Assembly: GCF_014270035.1 (NCBI RefSeq)
Contig: NZ_JACNEP010000006.1
Coordinates: forward strand, 62,001-126,000
Length of the DNA stretch: 64,000 bases
Reading direction: 5' to 3'
From: Neptunicella marina
GTDB lineage: Bacteria; Pseudomonadota; Gammaproteobacteria; Enterobacterales; Alteromonadaceae
This document shows, piece by piece, positions 19,122-28,929 of the stretch (position 1 is the stretch's first letter; the number at the start of each line of letters is the position of its first letter). The notes under the pieces were generated by a model. That model worked only from the letters and a program-made list of their open reading frames with translations, was not told the DNA's origin and searched no databases. The position numbers were made by a program, and so were the translations under genes.

Positions 19122-19871
19122 GTGCAATTTGATTTAGAGCGTGATTTAGCTGAGCACCATCTGCTGTATTTCCAAAGAGATCCTAATGTTCAGTCTGTTA
19201 GCGTACTGGAAAATGAGCACTATCGCTGGTTAAAAATTGGAGATGTGATCCACAGTGTAATGGATAAATCACAGCCACAAAGACTGGTGCTTCCACATCT
19301 CAACCCCATGATGCTGGCTTTATATTATCGCCCCACTGTTTCTAATGTCCTTGGTCTGGGATTAGGTGGCGGGGCATTGGAACGCTACCTGCTGGATAGA
19401 TCGGAAATATCGTTAACCTCAGTAGAGTTGAATCCCACCATTATTGATTGTTATCGCAACTATTTTGCCATTGATGATAAGCCGCACAATATTGTGCAGG
19501 CCGATGCACAGGGTTATGTAACAAACGCTACAGACATTGATTTATTGCTGGTGGATTTATTTGATCACCAGTCAAATCCTGCCTTTTTATCTGAACCAGA
19601 GTTTTATCAGCAGTGTATGCAAGCATTAACGCCTAATGGCTTGCTGGTGGTGAATCTGTTACCTGTGTTTGATTTGCAGTTATATGATATCGAAGACATG
19701 CTTGAAGAGCTGTTTGATTCGCAAGTACTTTGTTTTAGCGTGCCGGGCTACATTAATCGCATACTTATATGCAGCCGTCAGCCACTGGCTGATATTCCTT
19801 TTGATCAGGCATTCTATAAGGAAATTACCCGGCTAAAACTGGACCTTAATTTCTGTATTTTAAACCGTTAA
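19122..19871 (+). CDS. Spermidine synthase-like methyltransferase-fold protein
   Basis: A 249-residue protein with the spermine/spermidine synthase fold: a short N-terminal strand region, then a glycine-rich binding loop ([14 protein letters not shown]), the acidic strand ([11 protein letters not shown]) and an aspartate loop (DADAQGYV-like, then LLLVDLFDH). The catalytic aspartates of true SpeE are not clearly placed, so the polyamine substrate is unproven. The start is a GTG with only a weak purine-rich site. Its 3' end overlaps dtd by 12 bp. Confidence 0.75.
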   Translation: MQFDLERDLAEHHLLYFQRDPNVQSVSVLENEHYRWLKIGDVIHSVMDKSQPQRLVLPHLNPMMLALYYRPTVSNVLGLGLGGGALERYLLDRSEISLTSVELNPTIIDCYRNYFAIDDKPHNIVQADAQGYVTNATDIDLLLVDLFDHQSNPAFLSEPEFYQQCMQALTPNGLLVVNLLPVFDLQLYDIEDMLEELFDSQVLCFSVPGYINRILICSRQPLADIPFDQAFYKEITRLKLDLNFCILNR

Positions 19872-20297
19872 ATTAAAGGTAACCGGACCATCATTAATCA
19901 GGGATACCTGCATATCAGCCCCAAAAACGCCTGATTGCACTTCAATGCCCGCCGCTTCTGCCTGCTTAATAAAATATAAATACAGCTCTTTGCTCATGTG
20001 TGGAGAGCCGGCATTGGAGAAGCCTGGGCGATTACCTTTGCGGGTATCTGCCACCAAAGTAAACTGCGACACCACCAGCAGCTGACCACCAATCTGTTGC
20101 AGGTTTAAATTCATCTTGCCTTTAGTATCACTAAAAATACGGTAATTGAGAATGCGTTCACACAGGCGTCTGGCTTTGGCCTCGTCGTCATCCTGCTCCA
20201 CGCCAAGTAATACCAGCAATCCTTGATCAATCGCGCCGGTTTGTTTTCCATCAACGGTGACACTGGCGCTTTTTACTCTTTGTATCAGACCAATCAT
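19860..20297 (-). CDS. dtd: D-aminoacyl-tRNA deacylase
   Basis: A 145-residue enzyme, the same length as E. coli Dtd, that removes D-amino acids (and glycine) from mischarged tRNAs. The N-terminal [13 protein letters not shown], the SQFTL catalytic motif and the NxGP-like tail motif (INDGPVTF) are present. The start at 20297 gives the canonical N-terminus; a 29-codon upstream extension is not conserved. It overlaps the convergent neighbour by 12 bp and is close to yiiD and yihY as in E. coli. Confidence 0.96.
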   Translation of the reverse strand: MIGLIQRVKSASVTVDGKQTGAIDQGLLVLLGVEQDDDEAKARRLCERILNYRIFSDTKGKMNLNLQQIGGQLLVVSQFTLVADTRKGNRPGFSNAGSPHMSKELYLYFIKQAEAAGIEVQSGVFGADMQVSLINDGPVTFNLTV

Positions 20298-20488
20298 GTC
20301 TGTCCTGTAAATTAACTTAAAGACCAAGGTGATGATAATACGTCTTTTTTCAGAATAAAATTGTAACCTCTGCTTACTAATCAATGCATTTGCTTAATTG
20401 AGTTAGCGCGAGATATACATTAATGTAAAGTCTTGTTATTGATGATGAATATACAAGATGTGTTCAATGTATAGGATAGGAGCAATTT

Positions 20489-20713
20489 ATGGCTGAGCAA
20501 GGATCTGGTGGTAATGTAATTGCCGCTTTATGTTGTGTATTTTTCCCCGGGTTAGGGCAACTGGTACAGGGGCGTATTCTGGCTGCGCTGGTATTTGCAA
20601 TTGTTGCTTTTGGTGGTTATGCACTGTGGTTTTTCATTGTACCGGCCATTATTGGTTTTATTGCCCACGTCTGGTCGATACTGGATGCGGCTAAATTCAG
20701 AAGATTATCATGA
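20489..20713 (+). CDS. Small two-helix membrane protein
   Basis: A 74-residue protein with a FFPGLGQLVQGR turn between hydrophobic stretches (about residues 9-20 and 28-60) and a short cytosolic tail. AGGAG lies about 6 nt before the ATG. The stop overlaps the start of the next gene (ATGA). I do not know its function; the FPGLGQ turn recurs in small uncharacterised membrane proteins and it probably works with the following lipoprotein. Confidence 0.75.
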   Translation: MAEQGSGGNVIAALCCVFFPGLGQLVQGRILAALVFAIVAFGGYALWFFIVPAIIGFIAHVWSILDAAKFRRLS

Positions 20714-21348
20714 AAGCCTTTATTGCCGGGTTATTGCTGTTACTGACCGGTTGCCAGAGTGCTTATTATGCCGCTATGGAAAAAGTGGGCATTGAAAAGC
20801 GTGAGATCCTGGTTGATCGGGTAGAGGAAACCAAGGATGCGCAAAAAAATGCCCAAACTCAGTTTAAGTCGGCACTGGAACAGCTCAGTACTCTGATTAA
20901 ATTTGATGGGGGAGAGCTGCAATCGGTTTATGAATCGCTAAATGATGAATATGAGGCCAGTCGTGAGGCTGCTGACCGGGTTTCTGCACGGATCGACAAA
21001 GTTGAGGATGTGGCTGAGGCCCTGTTTGATGAATGGCAGCAAGAGTTAACTCAGTATTCCAATGAATCATTACGTCGCGCAAGTGAACGTAAACTCAAGG
21101 AAACAGAACGCCGTTACCAGTCATTGATTCGTGCGATGCGCAGAGCAGAACAAAAAATGGAGCCAGTTTTGGCAGCGTTGAAGGACAATACCCTGTATCT
21201 GAAGCATAATTTAAATGCTGCTGCGATTGGGGCATTGCAGGGAGAACTGAGTTCTCTGCAAAATAACGTACAACAACTGATTCAGGAAATGAATCAGGCT
21301 ATTGCTCAATCTGATGCCTTTATCGATAACTTAAAAACCAATAACTAA
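20710..21348 (+). CDS. DUF2959 family lipoprotein
   Basis: A 212-residue protein with a signal peptide and lipobox (LLTGC, cysteine at 15), then a long helical, mostly coiled-coil body (about 30-205) rich in Glu, Lys and Gln. The YYAAMEKVGIEKREILVDRVE start is typical of DUF2959. It should be an outer- or inner-membrane-anchored periplasmic protein. It overlaps the preceding small membrane protein by 4 bp, and the ZIP transporter follows after 8 bp. Function unknown. Confidence 0.85.
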   Translation: MKAFIAGLLLLLTGCQSAYYAAMEKVGIEKREILVDRVEETKDAQKNAQTQFKSALEQLSTLIKFDGGELQSVYESLNDEYEASREAADRVSARIDKVEDVAEALFDEWQQELTQYSNESLRRASERKLKETERRYQSLIRAMRRAEQKMEPVLAALKDNTLYLKHNLNAAAIGALQGELSSLQNNVQQLIQEMNQAIAQSDAFIDNLKTNN

Positions 21349-21356
21349 CCGCTATT

Positions 21357-22067
21357 ATGCATCCACTTATTCTGGTTGTATTACTCACGCTCGCGGCTGG
21401 CTTAGCCATGCCGCTGGGCGCCTGGGTAGCCAGTTTTGAACATATACGCTCACAATGGCTGGAACAGGAGTTTCGTCATAGCGTCATTGCTTTCGGCGGT
21501 GGTGCCTTATTGTCAGCAGTTGCTTTAGTTTTGGTACCGGAAGGGACCGAACATCTCAATGCGGGCGTGGCCGCAGTGTGTTTAATGGCCGGTGGTATAT
21601 TGTTCATGGGGCTGGATATTTTGTTGGATAAAATGCATACCTCCGCCAGTCAGCTTGCAGCCATGTTAAGTGATTTTATACCTGAATCGATGGCGCTGGG
21701 AGCGGCAATAGCGATGGGTAATGACAGTGCCTATTTGTTAGCCGCATTAATTGGATTACAAAATTTACCTGAGGGCTTTAATGCTTACCGTGAGGTGAAA
21801 CAGCGTAATCATATTTCTGGGGCCAAAATCATCGGTATTTTTATAGGCATGTCCTTATTTGGGCCACTTGCCGGTGCAGCAGGTTATATGTGGTTATCAG
21901 ATTTACCCGTAATAACTGGCATTATTATGCTGGTCGCAGCCGGGGGCATCCTTTATTCGGTGTTTGAGGATATCGCACCACAGGCTAAGCTGGAAAGTCA
22001 CAGAGCGCCGGCTATGGGTGCTGTAGGCGGATTTGTGCTGGGCGTTATTGGTTATATGTTAGTTTGA
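21357..22067 (+). CDS. ZIP family metal transporter
   Basis: A 236-residue inner-membrane protein with about eight hydrophobic helices. The metal-site helices carry DFIPESMALGA and NLPEGFNAYRE, the E-S/E-G motifs of ZIP helices 4 and 5. It likely imports zinc or a related divalent metal. It sits third in a tight run of plus-strand genes and its end overlaps yihY by 16 bp. No metal-dependent regulator site was noticed. Confidence 0.85.
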   Translation: MHPLILVVLLTLAAGLAMPLGAWVASFEHIRSQWLEQEFRHSVIAFGGGALLSAVALVLVPEGTEHLNAGVAAVCLMAGGILFMGLDILLDKMHTSASQLAAMLSDFIPESMALGAAIAMGNDSAYLLAALIGLQNLPEGFNAYREVKQRNHISGAKIIGIFIGMSLFGPLAGAAGYMWLSDLPVITGIIMLVAAGGILYSVFEDIAPQAKLESHRAPAMGAVGGFVLGVIGYMLV

Positions 22068-22912
22068 TCTGGTTGATCAAACTCTTCCAGTGATACCGTA
22101 AATTCTGCACCTAACAGCACAACCATCCAGCTTAAATAGATCCACACAAACATAATGGGAATGGTTGCCAGGGCGCCGTATATAACCTGATAGGACGGAA
22201 AACTGGAAATATAAATCGCAAAGCCTTTTTTACATAGTTCAAATAGTATAGCAGCCACAACAGCACCGCCAGCGGCGTGTTTCACTTCAATGGTTTTATT
22301 GGGTACAAATAAATACAGAATAAAAAAGGCACCGATGGAGGTGAGGTACGGCACCACTTTTAACAAAACGGTGGTAATGCCAGGCGTATAGTTTTCGGCA
22401 AACGATGCCAATCCAACCAGATAGGAACTAATTGCGAGTCCGGTGCCAATTAATAAGGGGCCCAATGTCAGCACCATCCAGTAAATAGCAAAGGTGAATA
22501 CCGCACGGCGTTCACTTCTGGCGCGCCAGATTCGATTCAGGGTTTTGTCGACGTTGGATATCAGCAGAAGTGCCACGACGACCAGAGATAAAATGCCCAC
22601 CGCTCCCATTTGTGAGGCATTGTTGACAAAATTGGTCAGATTTTCTTGCACCACGTTGCCCGCGTGAGGTACCAGCGAGCTGAATATAAATTGTTGTAAG
22701 TTCTCGCGCATATCACCAAAAGCCGGGAATGCCTGCAGTATGGTGAAAAACACCATAATAAAGGGGACCAGTGATAATAAGGAAACATAGGCCAGATGAC
22801 CGGCAGAAACCGTAATGCGGTCATCCTTGCAGCGCAGGGCAAAGCTTTTAATAAACTCCAGCACAATCAGTGCTTTAGTTTTAACGATTAACAGTGGATC
22901 CTTGTTGCTCAC
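22052..22912 (-). CDS. yihY: YihY/BrkB family inner-membrane protein
   Basis: A 286-residue polytopic membrane protein of the YihY (BrkB, formerly mis-named RNase BN) family. It contains the typical N-terminal segment AGHLAYVSLLSLVPF, followed by six hydrophobic helices and the IYGALATIPIMFVWIYLSW block near the C-terminus. The function of the family is not established. The nearby dtd and yiiD reproduce the E. coli neighbourhood. Confidence 0.92.
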   Translation of the reverse strand: MSNKDPLLIVKTKALIVLEFIKSFALRCKDDRITVSAGHLAYVSLLSLVPFIMVFFTILQAFPAFGDMRENLQQFIFSSLVPHAGNVVQENLTNFVNNASQMGAVGILSLVVVALLLISNVDKTLNRIWRARSERRAVFTFAIYWMVLTLGPLLIGTGLAISSYLVGLASFAENYTPGITTVLLKVVPYLTSIGAFFILYLFVPNKTIEVKHAAGGAVVAAILFELCKKGFAIYISSFPSYQVIYGALATIPIMFVWIYLSWMVVLLGAEFTVSLEEFDQPDQTNI

Positions 22913-22961
22913 CAGACGCTCCTGAAATCAAAAATGCGGGAGCCGGTGTCGCATCCCACAA

Positions 22962-23852
<891 letters not shown>

Positions 23853-25013
23853 TTAAGCCTCTAACGAATTGAGTGCATTGATTAAATCGGCAACCAAATC
23901 GTCACCATGTTCGATACCGGCTGATACCCGCAATAATGTCGGAGCAATACCGGCTTTTTGTTGAGATTCTGCATCCATTGAACGATGTGTCATGGTCGAA
24001 GGACAACATATTAAACTTTCAGTACCACCTAAAGATTCAGCGATTGAGAACAACTCAAGTCTGGATAAAAGGGCTTGAACCTGATTCAAATCACCTTTCA
24101 GTTCAAAGCTGAACATACCACCAAAACCAGCTTGTTGTTTTTTAGCAATCTCATGACCAGGGTGCTCTTCCAAACCCGGATAATATAGTTTTGTCACCTG
24201 AGGATGTGCTCTAAGCGCATCCACTAACTGCCGGGCATTTTGCTGATGTACCGCCATGCGGGCAGATAGTGTGCGAACACCACGCAATACCATGTAATTA
24301 TTAAGTGCCGAGCAGTCGGTTAAGCCCAGACAATTTGCCCACCAGCCTAAATCTTCTGCCTGTTGCGCGTCGGCGCACACCACCACTCCGCCTAATGCAT
24401 CACTGTGACCATTAATGTATTTGGTACAGGAATGCAGCACAAAATCGGCGCCAAGGTTCAGAGGTTTTTGCAGAATAGGTGATAGGAAGGTGTTATCCAC
24501 TGCCACCAGTGTGCCTTGCTGTTTGGCTATGTCACACACCAGTTGAATATCGACAATGCGTAATAGCGGATTACTGGGCGTTTCAAGCCAAATCATTTTA
24601 GGTTTGCTGGCCAGAGCCTGTTTTAACTGTTGCTCATCAGTTTGATCGACGACTTCAAGGTTAAAATGCCCCTTTTGTGCCAGTGCCTTGAACAAACGTA
24701 AACTGCCACCATAGGCATCATGCGGTACCACCAGCGTATCGCCTTGCTCCAGCAACTGCATTAACAAGGTAATACCCGCAAGACCACAGTTGGTGACAAT
24801 CGCGCCCGCACCCTGTTCAAGTTCTGCCAGTGTATTTTCCAGTAACTTAGTGCCTGGATTACCCGAGCGCGCATAGTCAAACTGACCTGGTTCGCGGAAG
24901 TCACTGAAAGCAAAATTGCTGGAGGTGTAAATCGGCGGAACCACTGCTCCATAAACGGGATCAGTTTCAATTCCACTTCTTACCGCGAGGGTTTGACTAT
25001 GTAGTTTGGCCAT
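23853..25013 (-). CDS. metB: Cystathionine gamma-synthase
   Basis: A 386-residue PLP enzyme of trans-sulphuration that joins an activated homoserine with cysteine. The PLP lysine is in SCTKYINGHSDALGG, and the N-terminal YARSGNPGTKLLENTLAELE and C-terminal SLGGTESLICCPSTMTH segments are those of MetB. It heads the metB-metF operon, divergent from metJ across a Met-box region. O-acetylhomoserine-using relatives are similar, but context favours MetB. Confidence 0.95.
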   Translation of the reverse strand: MAKLHSQTLAVRSGIETDPVYGAVVPPIYTSSNFAFSDFREPGQFDYARSGNPGTKLLENTLAELEQGAGAIVTNCGLAGITLLMQLLEQGDTLVVPHDAYGGSLRLFKALAQKGHFNLEVVDQTDEQQLKQALASKPKMIWLETPSNPLLRIVDIQLVCDIAKQQGTLVAVDNTFLSPILQKPLNLGADFVLHSCTKYINGHSDALGGVVVCADAQQAEDLGWWANCLGLTDCSALNNYMVLRGVRTLSARMAVHQQNARQLVDALRAHPQVTKLYYPGLEEHPGHEIAKKQQAGFGGMFSFELKGDLNQVQALLSRLELFSIAESLGGTESLICCPSTMTHRSMDAESQQKAGIAPTLLRVSAGIEHGDDLVADLINALNSLEA

Positions 25014-25026
25014 AATGAACTCTTTT

Positions 25027-25095
25027 GGACGTTTAGACGTCTAAATGTAATTAAACTTGATTAAGCCGTCAAGATGTTTAGCCATCTAAAGTTGA
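25027..25095. promoter_or_regulatory. Two arrays of MetJ operator boxes between metB and metJ
   Basis: Against the 8-bp Met box AGACGTCT, the first array has GGACGTTT, AGACGTCT (a perfect box, 25035-25042) and AAATGTAA in tandem. The second has AGCCGTCA, AGATGTTT and AGCCATCT (25064-25087), each 6 of 8, followed by a weaker box. MetJ with SAM binds tandem boxes cooperatively, so both divergent promoters are probably repressed. Confidence 0.9.
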
Positions 25096-25197
25096 CTAAA
25101 GATCGCCAGCCGTTAAAATTTCCTCAGAATAATAGTAACGGTCTGCTTGCTCAGCTATTGCAATCGATCGTTTATCTTTACACAAGAGTAGCCCTAT

Positions 25198-25530
25198 ATG
25201 TCTAAATGGAATGGCAATTATATTCACCCGTACGCAGAACACGGTAAAAAGAGCGAGCAAGTTAAAAAAGTCACGGTGTCTATCCCGTTGAAAGTGTTAA
25301 AAGTACTCACTGACGAACGTACCCGCCGACAAATTAATAACCTGCGTCATGCCACCAATTCTGAATTATTGTGTGAGGCGTTTTTACATGCCTTTACCGA
25401 TCAGCCATTACCTAATGATGATGATTTGCGCAAAGACAATCCCCATCGTGTGCCAGCAGAAGCCAGACGCATAATGCAGGAAATGGGCATTGATTTTGAT
25501 GAGGAAGATTTATTGCAGGATGAGGAGTGA
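25198..25530 (+). CDS. metJ: Methionine repressor MetJ
   Basis: A 110-residue ribbon-helix-helix repressor that uses SAM as corepressor (E. coli MetJ is 105). The DNA-binding strand [21 protein letters not shown] and the [24 protein letters not shown] helices match closely. It is divergent from metB, with its operators between them. Confidence 0.97.
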   Translation: MSKWNGNYIHPYAEHGKKSEQVKKVTVSIPLKVLKVLTDERTRRQINNLRHATNSELLCEAFLHAFTDQPLPNDDDLRKDNPHRVPAEARRIMQEMGIDFDEEDLLQDEE

Positions 25531-25546
25531 GCACCAGCTCACTCCT
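25523..25546. terminator. Hairpin overlapping the metJ stop
   Basis: AGGAGTGAGC (25523-25532) pairs with GCTCACTCCT (25537-25546) around ACCA. It contains the metJ stop codon and lies 11 bp from the end of the convergent amidase gene; the T-tracts are weak. Confidence 0.55.
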
Positions 25547-25557
25547 GACTTTCTGAT

Positions 25558-27078
25558 TTAAAGCGCAGGCGCTTGTTGATGCTGGGTAGCCTGCTCATAA
25601 CCATAAGCGGCCTCAATTAAAGTGCCCTCGGATAGTTTTCCTGCAAAAAAGGATAATCCGACTGGCAAACCCTGCACCTGTCCCATTGGCACAGTAATGT
25701 GTGGGTAACCTGAAATGGCTGCCGGTGACGAGGCTGCACCCGTATAGTGATCACCATTTACCCAATCGGTTTTCCAGGCTGGCTGATTAGATGGTGCGAT
25801 CAGTAAATCCAAATCATGACGTTGTAAGGCTGCATCTATGCCTTGTACACCGGTTAATTTTTTTGCTTTAGCCAGCGCATCTTTATATAACTTGTCGCTT
25901 AAAGGACCTTTATCCTGAGCTTGCAGGAAAATTTCCTGACCAAAATACGGCATTTCCTGAGCGGCATTGGCTTTATTAAAGGCAATTAAATCAGCCAGTG
26001 ACTTAGGTAGCCCTTGTTTGGTGCCTGACAAATATAAATTCAGGTCAGTTTTGAATTCATAGAGCAGAACCTGATATTCGGCTTCGCCCCAGGCACTGCT
26101 GTCACCCAGTTTTACTTCATCGACAACCTCCGCGCCCTGGGCTTTTAAGTCCGCAACTGCTTTTTCAAAAAGTTCATCTACTTGCGGGTTATAACCCATC
26201 AGCTGACGTACTATGCCAATACGCTTGCCTTTTAAACCGTCTTTTTTCAGGTGACTGACATAATTGATATTACTTTTAACCGGAGCCGGATCAGCTTTAT
26301 CAAACTTGCTCATCACTGCCAGCATGGTAACGGCATCGGTAACCGTACGCGCCATGGGACCAGCTGTATCCTGACTATGTGCAATTGGAATAATACCGTC
26401 GCGACTCACTGTGCCCAGCGTCGGTTTGATACCCACAATACCGTTTAATGATGAGGGACAAGTGACTGAACCATCGGTTTCTGTGCCAACTGCCAGCAGT
26501 GCAAAATCAGCAGCAATGGCGACACCGGAGCCTGAACTGGAACCGCAGGGGCTGCGGGTTGGATCGTATGGATTTTTGGTTTGGCCAAACAAACCACTCC
26601 AGCCACTGGATGAATGGCTTGACCGAAAATTAGCCCACTCACTTAAATTGGTTTTACCCAGAATCACTGCGCCAGCACTGCGCAATTTTTTAACTAAAAA
26701 TGCGTCGTCTTCAGGAAAGTTATCTTTTAATGCGGCTGAACCTGCGGTGTTGGCCATGCCTTCACCAGTGTCGATATTGTCTTTGAGTAACACCGGAATA
26801 CCGTACAAAGGTCCACGCACAATTTTATTACTGCGCTCTTTATCCTGTTGTCTGGCTTCACGCAAGGCGTCGGGATTGATAGTCACAACTGAATTTAGTT
26901 TCACACCATTTTTATCGTGGGCCTCAATGCGGTTGAGATAATAATTTACCAGTTGCTCACTGGTGAGCTCACCGGATTCCATCAACTGGTGTGCTTTTTT
27001 TATGGTTAGTTGAGATAAATCAGCCGCACTGCAGTACAAGCTGGTTAACAGTAATAAACAGGAAAGTACAAGTTTCAT
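25558..27078 (-). CDS. Exported amidase (amidase signature family)
   Basis: A 506-residue protein with a signal peptide (MKLVLSCLLLLTSLYCSAAD) and the amidase-signature core. The Ser-cisSer-Lys triad is visible: Lys in VLLKDNIDTG, the glycine/serine block GSSSGSGVAIAADFALL, and the nucleophile Ser in TETDGSVTCP. It should hydrolyse an amide in the periplasm or outside; the substrate cannot be told. ATG 27078 has AAAGGG 6 nt upstream, and an ATG one codon earlier is possible. It is divergent from the BlaI-type gene. Confidence 0.9.
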   Translation of the reverse strand: MKLVLSCLLLLTSLYCSAADLSQLTIKKAHQLMESGELTSEQLVNYYLNRIEAHDKNGVKLNSVVTINPDALREARQQDKERSNKIVRGPLYGIPVLLKDNIDTGEGMANTAGSAALKDNFPEDDAFLVKKLRSAGAVILGKTNLSEWANFRSSHSSSGWSGLFGQTKNPYDPTRSPCGSSSGSGVAIAADFALLAVGTETDGSVTCPSSLNGIVGIKPTLGTVSRDGIIPIAHSQDTAGPMARTVTDAVTMLAVMSKFDKADPAPVKSNINYVSHLKKDGLKGKRIGIVRQLMGYNPQVDELFEKAVADLKAQGAEVVDEVKLGDSSAWGEAEYQVLLYEFKTDLNLYLSGTKQGLPKSLADLIAFNKANAAQEMPYFGQEIFLQAQDKGPLSDKLYKDALAKAKKLTGVQGIDAALQRHDLDLLIAPSNQPAWKTDWVNGDHYTGAASSPAAISGYPHITVPMGQVQGLPVGLSFFAGKLSEGTLIEAAYGYEQATQHQQAPAL

Positions 27079-27192
27079 CATGTTCCCTTTTGTTATTTTT
27101 GTGACCGTTGTTATACCGCTTCTGTTTACGTGCTGTCCAATGACAGATCTATACATCGGGTAAAAAGCTTAAAAAATAATCTTGCATTATAT

Positions 27193-27235
27193 GATTACAA
27201 GTGTAATCTAGTTCGGATGGACTACATTTGTAATC
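27193..27235 (+). promoter_or_regulatory. Paired BlaI-type operators on the blaI-like promoter
   Basis: Two 16-bp dyads are present: GATTACAAGTGTAATC (27193-27208, perfect 7-bp arms) and GACTACATTTGTAATC (27220-27235). Both carry the TACAnnTGTA core known for BlaI/MecI operators. The first lies between a TTGCAT (27182) and TAATCT (27204) pair spaced 16 bp, so binding would block the promoter; the second is 17 bp before the gene. Confidence 0.8.
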
Positions 27236-27251
27236 ATTAAGAGATCCAAAC

Positions 27252-27626
27252 ATGACTGAAATTAGCAAAGCTGAATTTGATGTTTTAAATGCGTTATGGG
27301 AAGGCTACCCAGCATCGGCAAACGACATTATTGAACGTCTTAATAAACAAAAAGACTGGCACGACAAAACAGTTAAAACCTTGTTGAGTCGTTTGGTAAA
27401 AAAACAGGCAATCAAATTCGAAAGCCAGGACAGACGATACTGGTATTCTCCACTGATTGAACGTGAATCTTATGTGGTTCATGAAAGTAAAAGCCTGATT
27501 TCACGATTATTTGAAGGGCGGGTTGCACCACTGGTGGCAGGCTTTGCCAGGGATGATTCCCTTTCTCGTCAGGATATTAATGAATTAAAAGCATTAATTG
27601 AGAAGTGGGAGAAAGACAATGGCTAA
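27252..27626 (+). CDS. BlaI/MecI-family repressor
   Basis: A 124-residue winged-helix repressor (EFDVLNALWEG...TVKTLLSRLVKKQAI, then the dimerisation tail). It overlaps the following M56-peptidase gene by 8 bp, the standard BlaI-BlaR1 layout. In known systems BlaR1-type sensors trigger cleavage of BlaI, and the operators upstream of this gene suggest it represses itself. No beta-lactamase gene is adjacent, so the regulated function is probably not penicillin resistance. Confidence 0.92.
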   Translation: MTEISKAEFDVLNALWEGYPASANDIIERLNKQKDWHDKTVKTLLSRLVKKQAIKFESQDRRYWYSPLIERESYVVHESKSLISRLFEGRVAPLVAGFARDDSLSRQDINELKALIEKWEKDNG

Positions 27627-28857
27627 CTGGGTTATGTCACAGCAGCTGGCATTAACCCTGGTTTTGCTGGTGTTGGTGATTATTGAGCGCTTTACTCGCG
27701 ACACACTGGCGCCACAGCAGCTTTATCGCTTGTGGTTAATGGTGCCGCTCATTTTGCTGGTAAATAATTTGCCGGCAGACATAGTGCAGGTGAACCAAAG
27801 CTACATTCCACAATATGTTGTCAGCATGGCCGCAAACAAAGAATTTAATTCTTTAAGCATCGGCTGGCATTCGGTCTGGCTGGTGGGAGCGAGTTTAATT
27901 GTTATTGTCGGTGTGTTTGCTCAGCGTGGTTTGAATAAAGCGACATCTGAATACCGCTCAATAAAACATTTACCTATTGCATTACCAAAATGCATTGCTG
28001 TGCGCATGTGCAATTCGGTGGGTGGTCCATTGTTAAGTGGAATATTTAAACCCGTGCTGTATTTACCGCAGGACTTTTTTAACCAATACAACACCCAGCA
28101 ACAAATCATGATGATTCAGCATGAGCTGGTGCATTTTAAGCGCAAAGATAACTGGTTCAATTTGCTCGCCTTAGCTCTTTTGGCCCTATTTTGGTTTAAC
28201 CCTTTAACCTGGCTTGCATACCGTTCTTTTAAACGAAATCAGGAAACCGCGTGTGATGCCGTGGTATTGGAAAATGCGTCGCAGCAGGAAAAAGTTTTAT
28301 ATAGCAAAACGCTAGTGCAGTGCGCGGAACATTCGCTACACGCATTGCCTGTGTATTCATCCTATGGAGAGAAAACCACCATGTTCAAACGTATACATTT
28401 AATTCAACAAAACACTGAGAAACGCCCCCTGTTCACCGCCGGTGTATTGGGTCTTTTCGCTGCCATTTTTGCCAGCGTGGCTCTGGCAGGAAGTGATTTT
28501 GGCGGGCAAAAAGTGTTGGGTCTAAAAGCCGCAATGCCAGTAAAACGCATCGAACCTTTATATCCGCCTGAAGCCATTGAGCAAAAGTTAAATGGCTCTG
28601 TGGTTTTACGCTTTGATATCGAAGCCGATGGCAGCACCAGCAATATTGAGATTGTTAAATCACAACCAGAAAACACCTTTGATAAGAACTCTGTTGCTGC
28701 ACTAAAACAGTGGATTTATAAACCGCGGATTGTAGGTGGTGTTGCACAAAAGCAAAGCGGTCTGTTGGTACAATTGGATTATCTTTTGGGACCTGACCAG
28801 CCTGCACGCCCTGCAATGATTGAAACCATTAAAGTCAGTCAAACCGCCTCTCATTAA
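27619..28857 (+). CDS. BlaR1-type M56 membrane peptidase with C-terminal TonB domain
   Basis: A 412-residue membrane metalloprotease. Several N-terminal TMs precede a zinc site (H168-E169-L-V-H172 in IQHELVHFKRKDN; ETACDAVVL gives a third ligand). A last TM lies near 272-294, and residues from 306 form a TonB C-terminal domain (RIEPLYPPEAIEQKLNGSV...). There is no penicillin-binding domain, so the sensed signal differs from BlaR1. ATG 27619 overlaps the blaI-like gene. It is likely the protease that inactivates the repressor. Confidence 0.85.
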   Translation: MANWVMSQQLALTLVLLVLVIIERFTRDTLAPQQLYRLWLMVPLILLVNNLPADIVQVNQSYIPQYVVSMAANKEFNSLSIGWHSVWLVGASLIVIVGVFAQRGLNKATSEYRSIKHLPIALPKCIAVRMCNSVGGPLLSGIFKPVLYLPQDFFNQYNTQQQIMMIQHELVHFKRKDNWFNLLALALLALFWFNPLTWLAYRSFKRNQETACDAVVLENASQQEKVLYSKTLVQCAEHSLHALPVYSSYGEKTTMFKRIHLIQQNTEKRPLFTAGVLGLFAAIFASVALAGSDFGGQKVLGLKAAMPVKRIEPLYPPEAIEQKLNGSVVLRFDIEADGSTSNIEIVKSQPENTFDKNSVAALKQWIYKPRIVGGVAQKQSGLLVQLDYLLGPDQPARPAMIETIKVSQTASH

Positions 28858-28872
28858 TTTCTCCCTTGTTTT

Positions 28873-28907
28873 CCGCACCTAACTGGCATTCAAGTTAGTT
28901 GGTGCGG
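28873..28907 (+). other. Bulged stem-loop between the M56 gene and the lipoprotein gene
   Basis: CCGCACC (28873-28879) pairs with GGTGCGG (28901-28907), and TAACT (28880-28884) with AGTTA (28893-28897), with a 3-nt bulge. No T run follows, so it may be a processing or attenuation site. Confidence 0.4.
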
Positions 28908-28929
28908 GAATGCCATGTTAAGGTTTAGT

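Noticed and set aside
26411-26941. A 176-codon plus-strand open frame
   Set aside because: It is antisense to the well-supported amidase gene, with no start signal and no recognised domain.
27252-28857. Beta-lactam resistance operon
   Set aside because: No penicillin-binding sensor domain or beta-lactamase gene is present; only the BlaI and M56 parts match.
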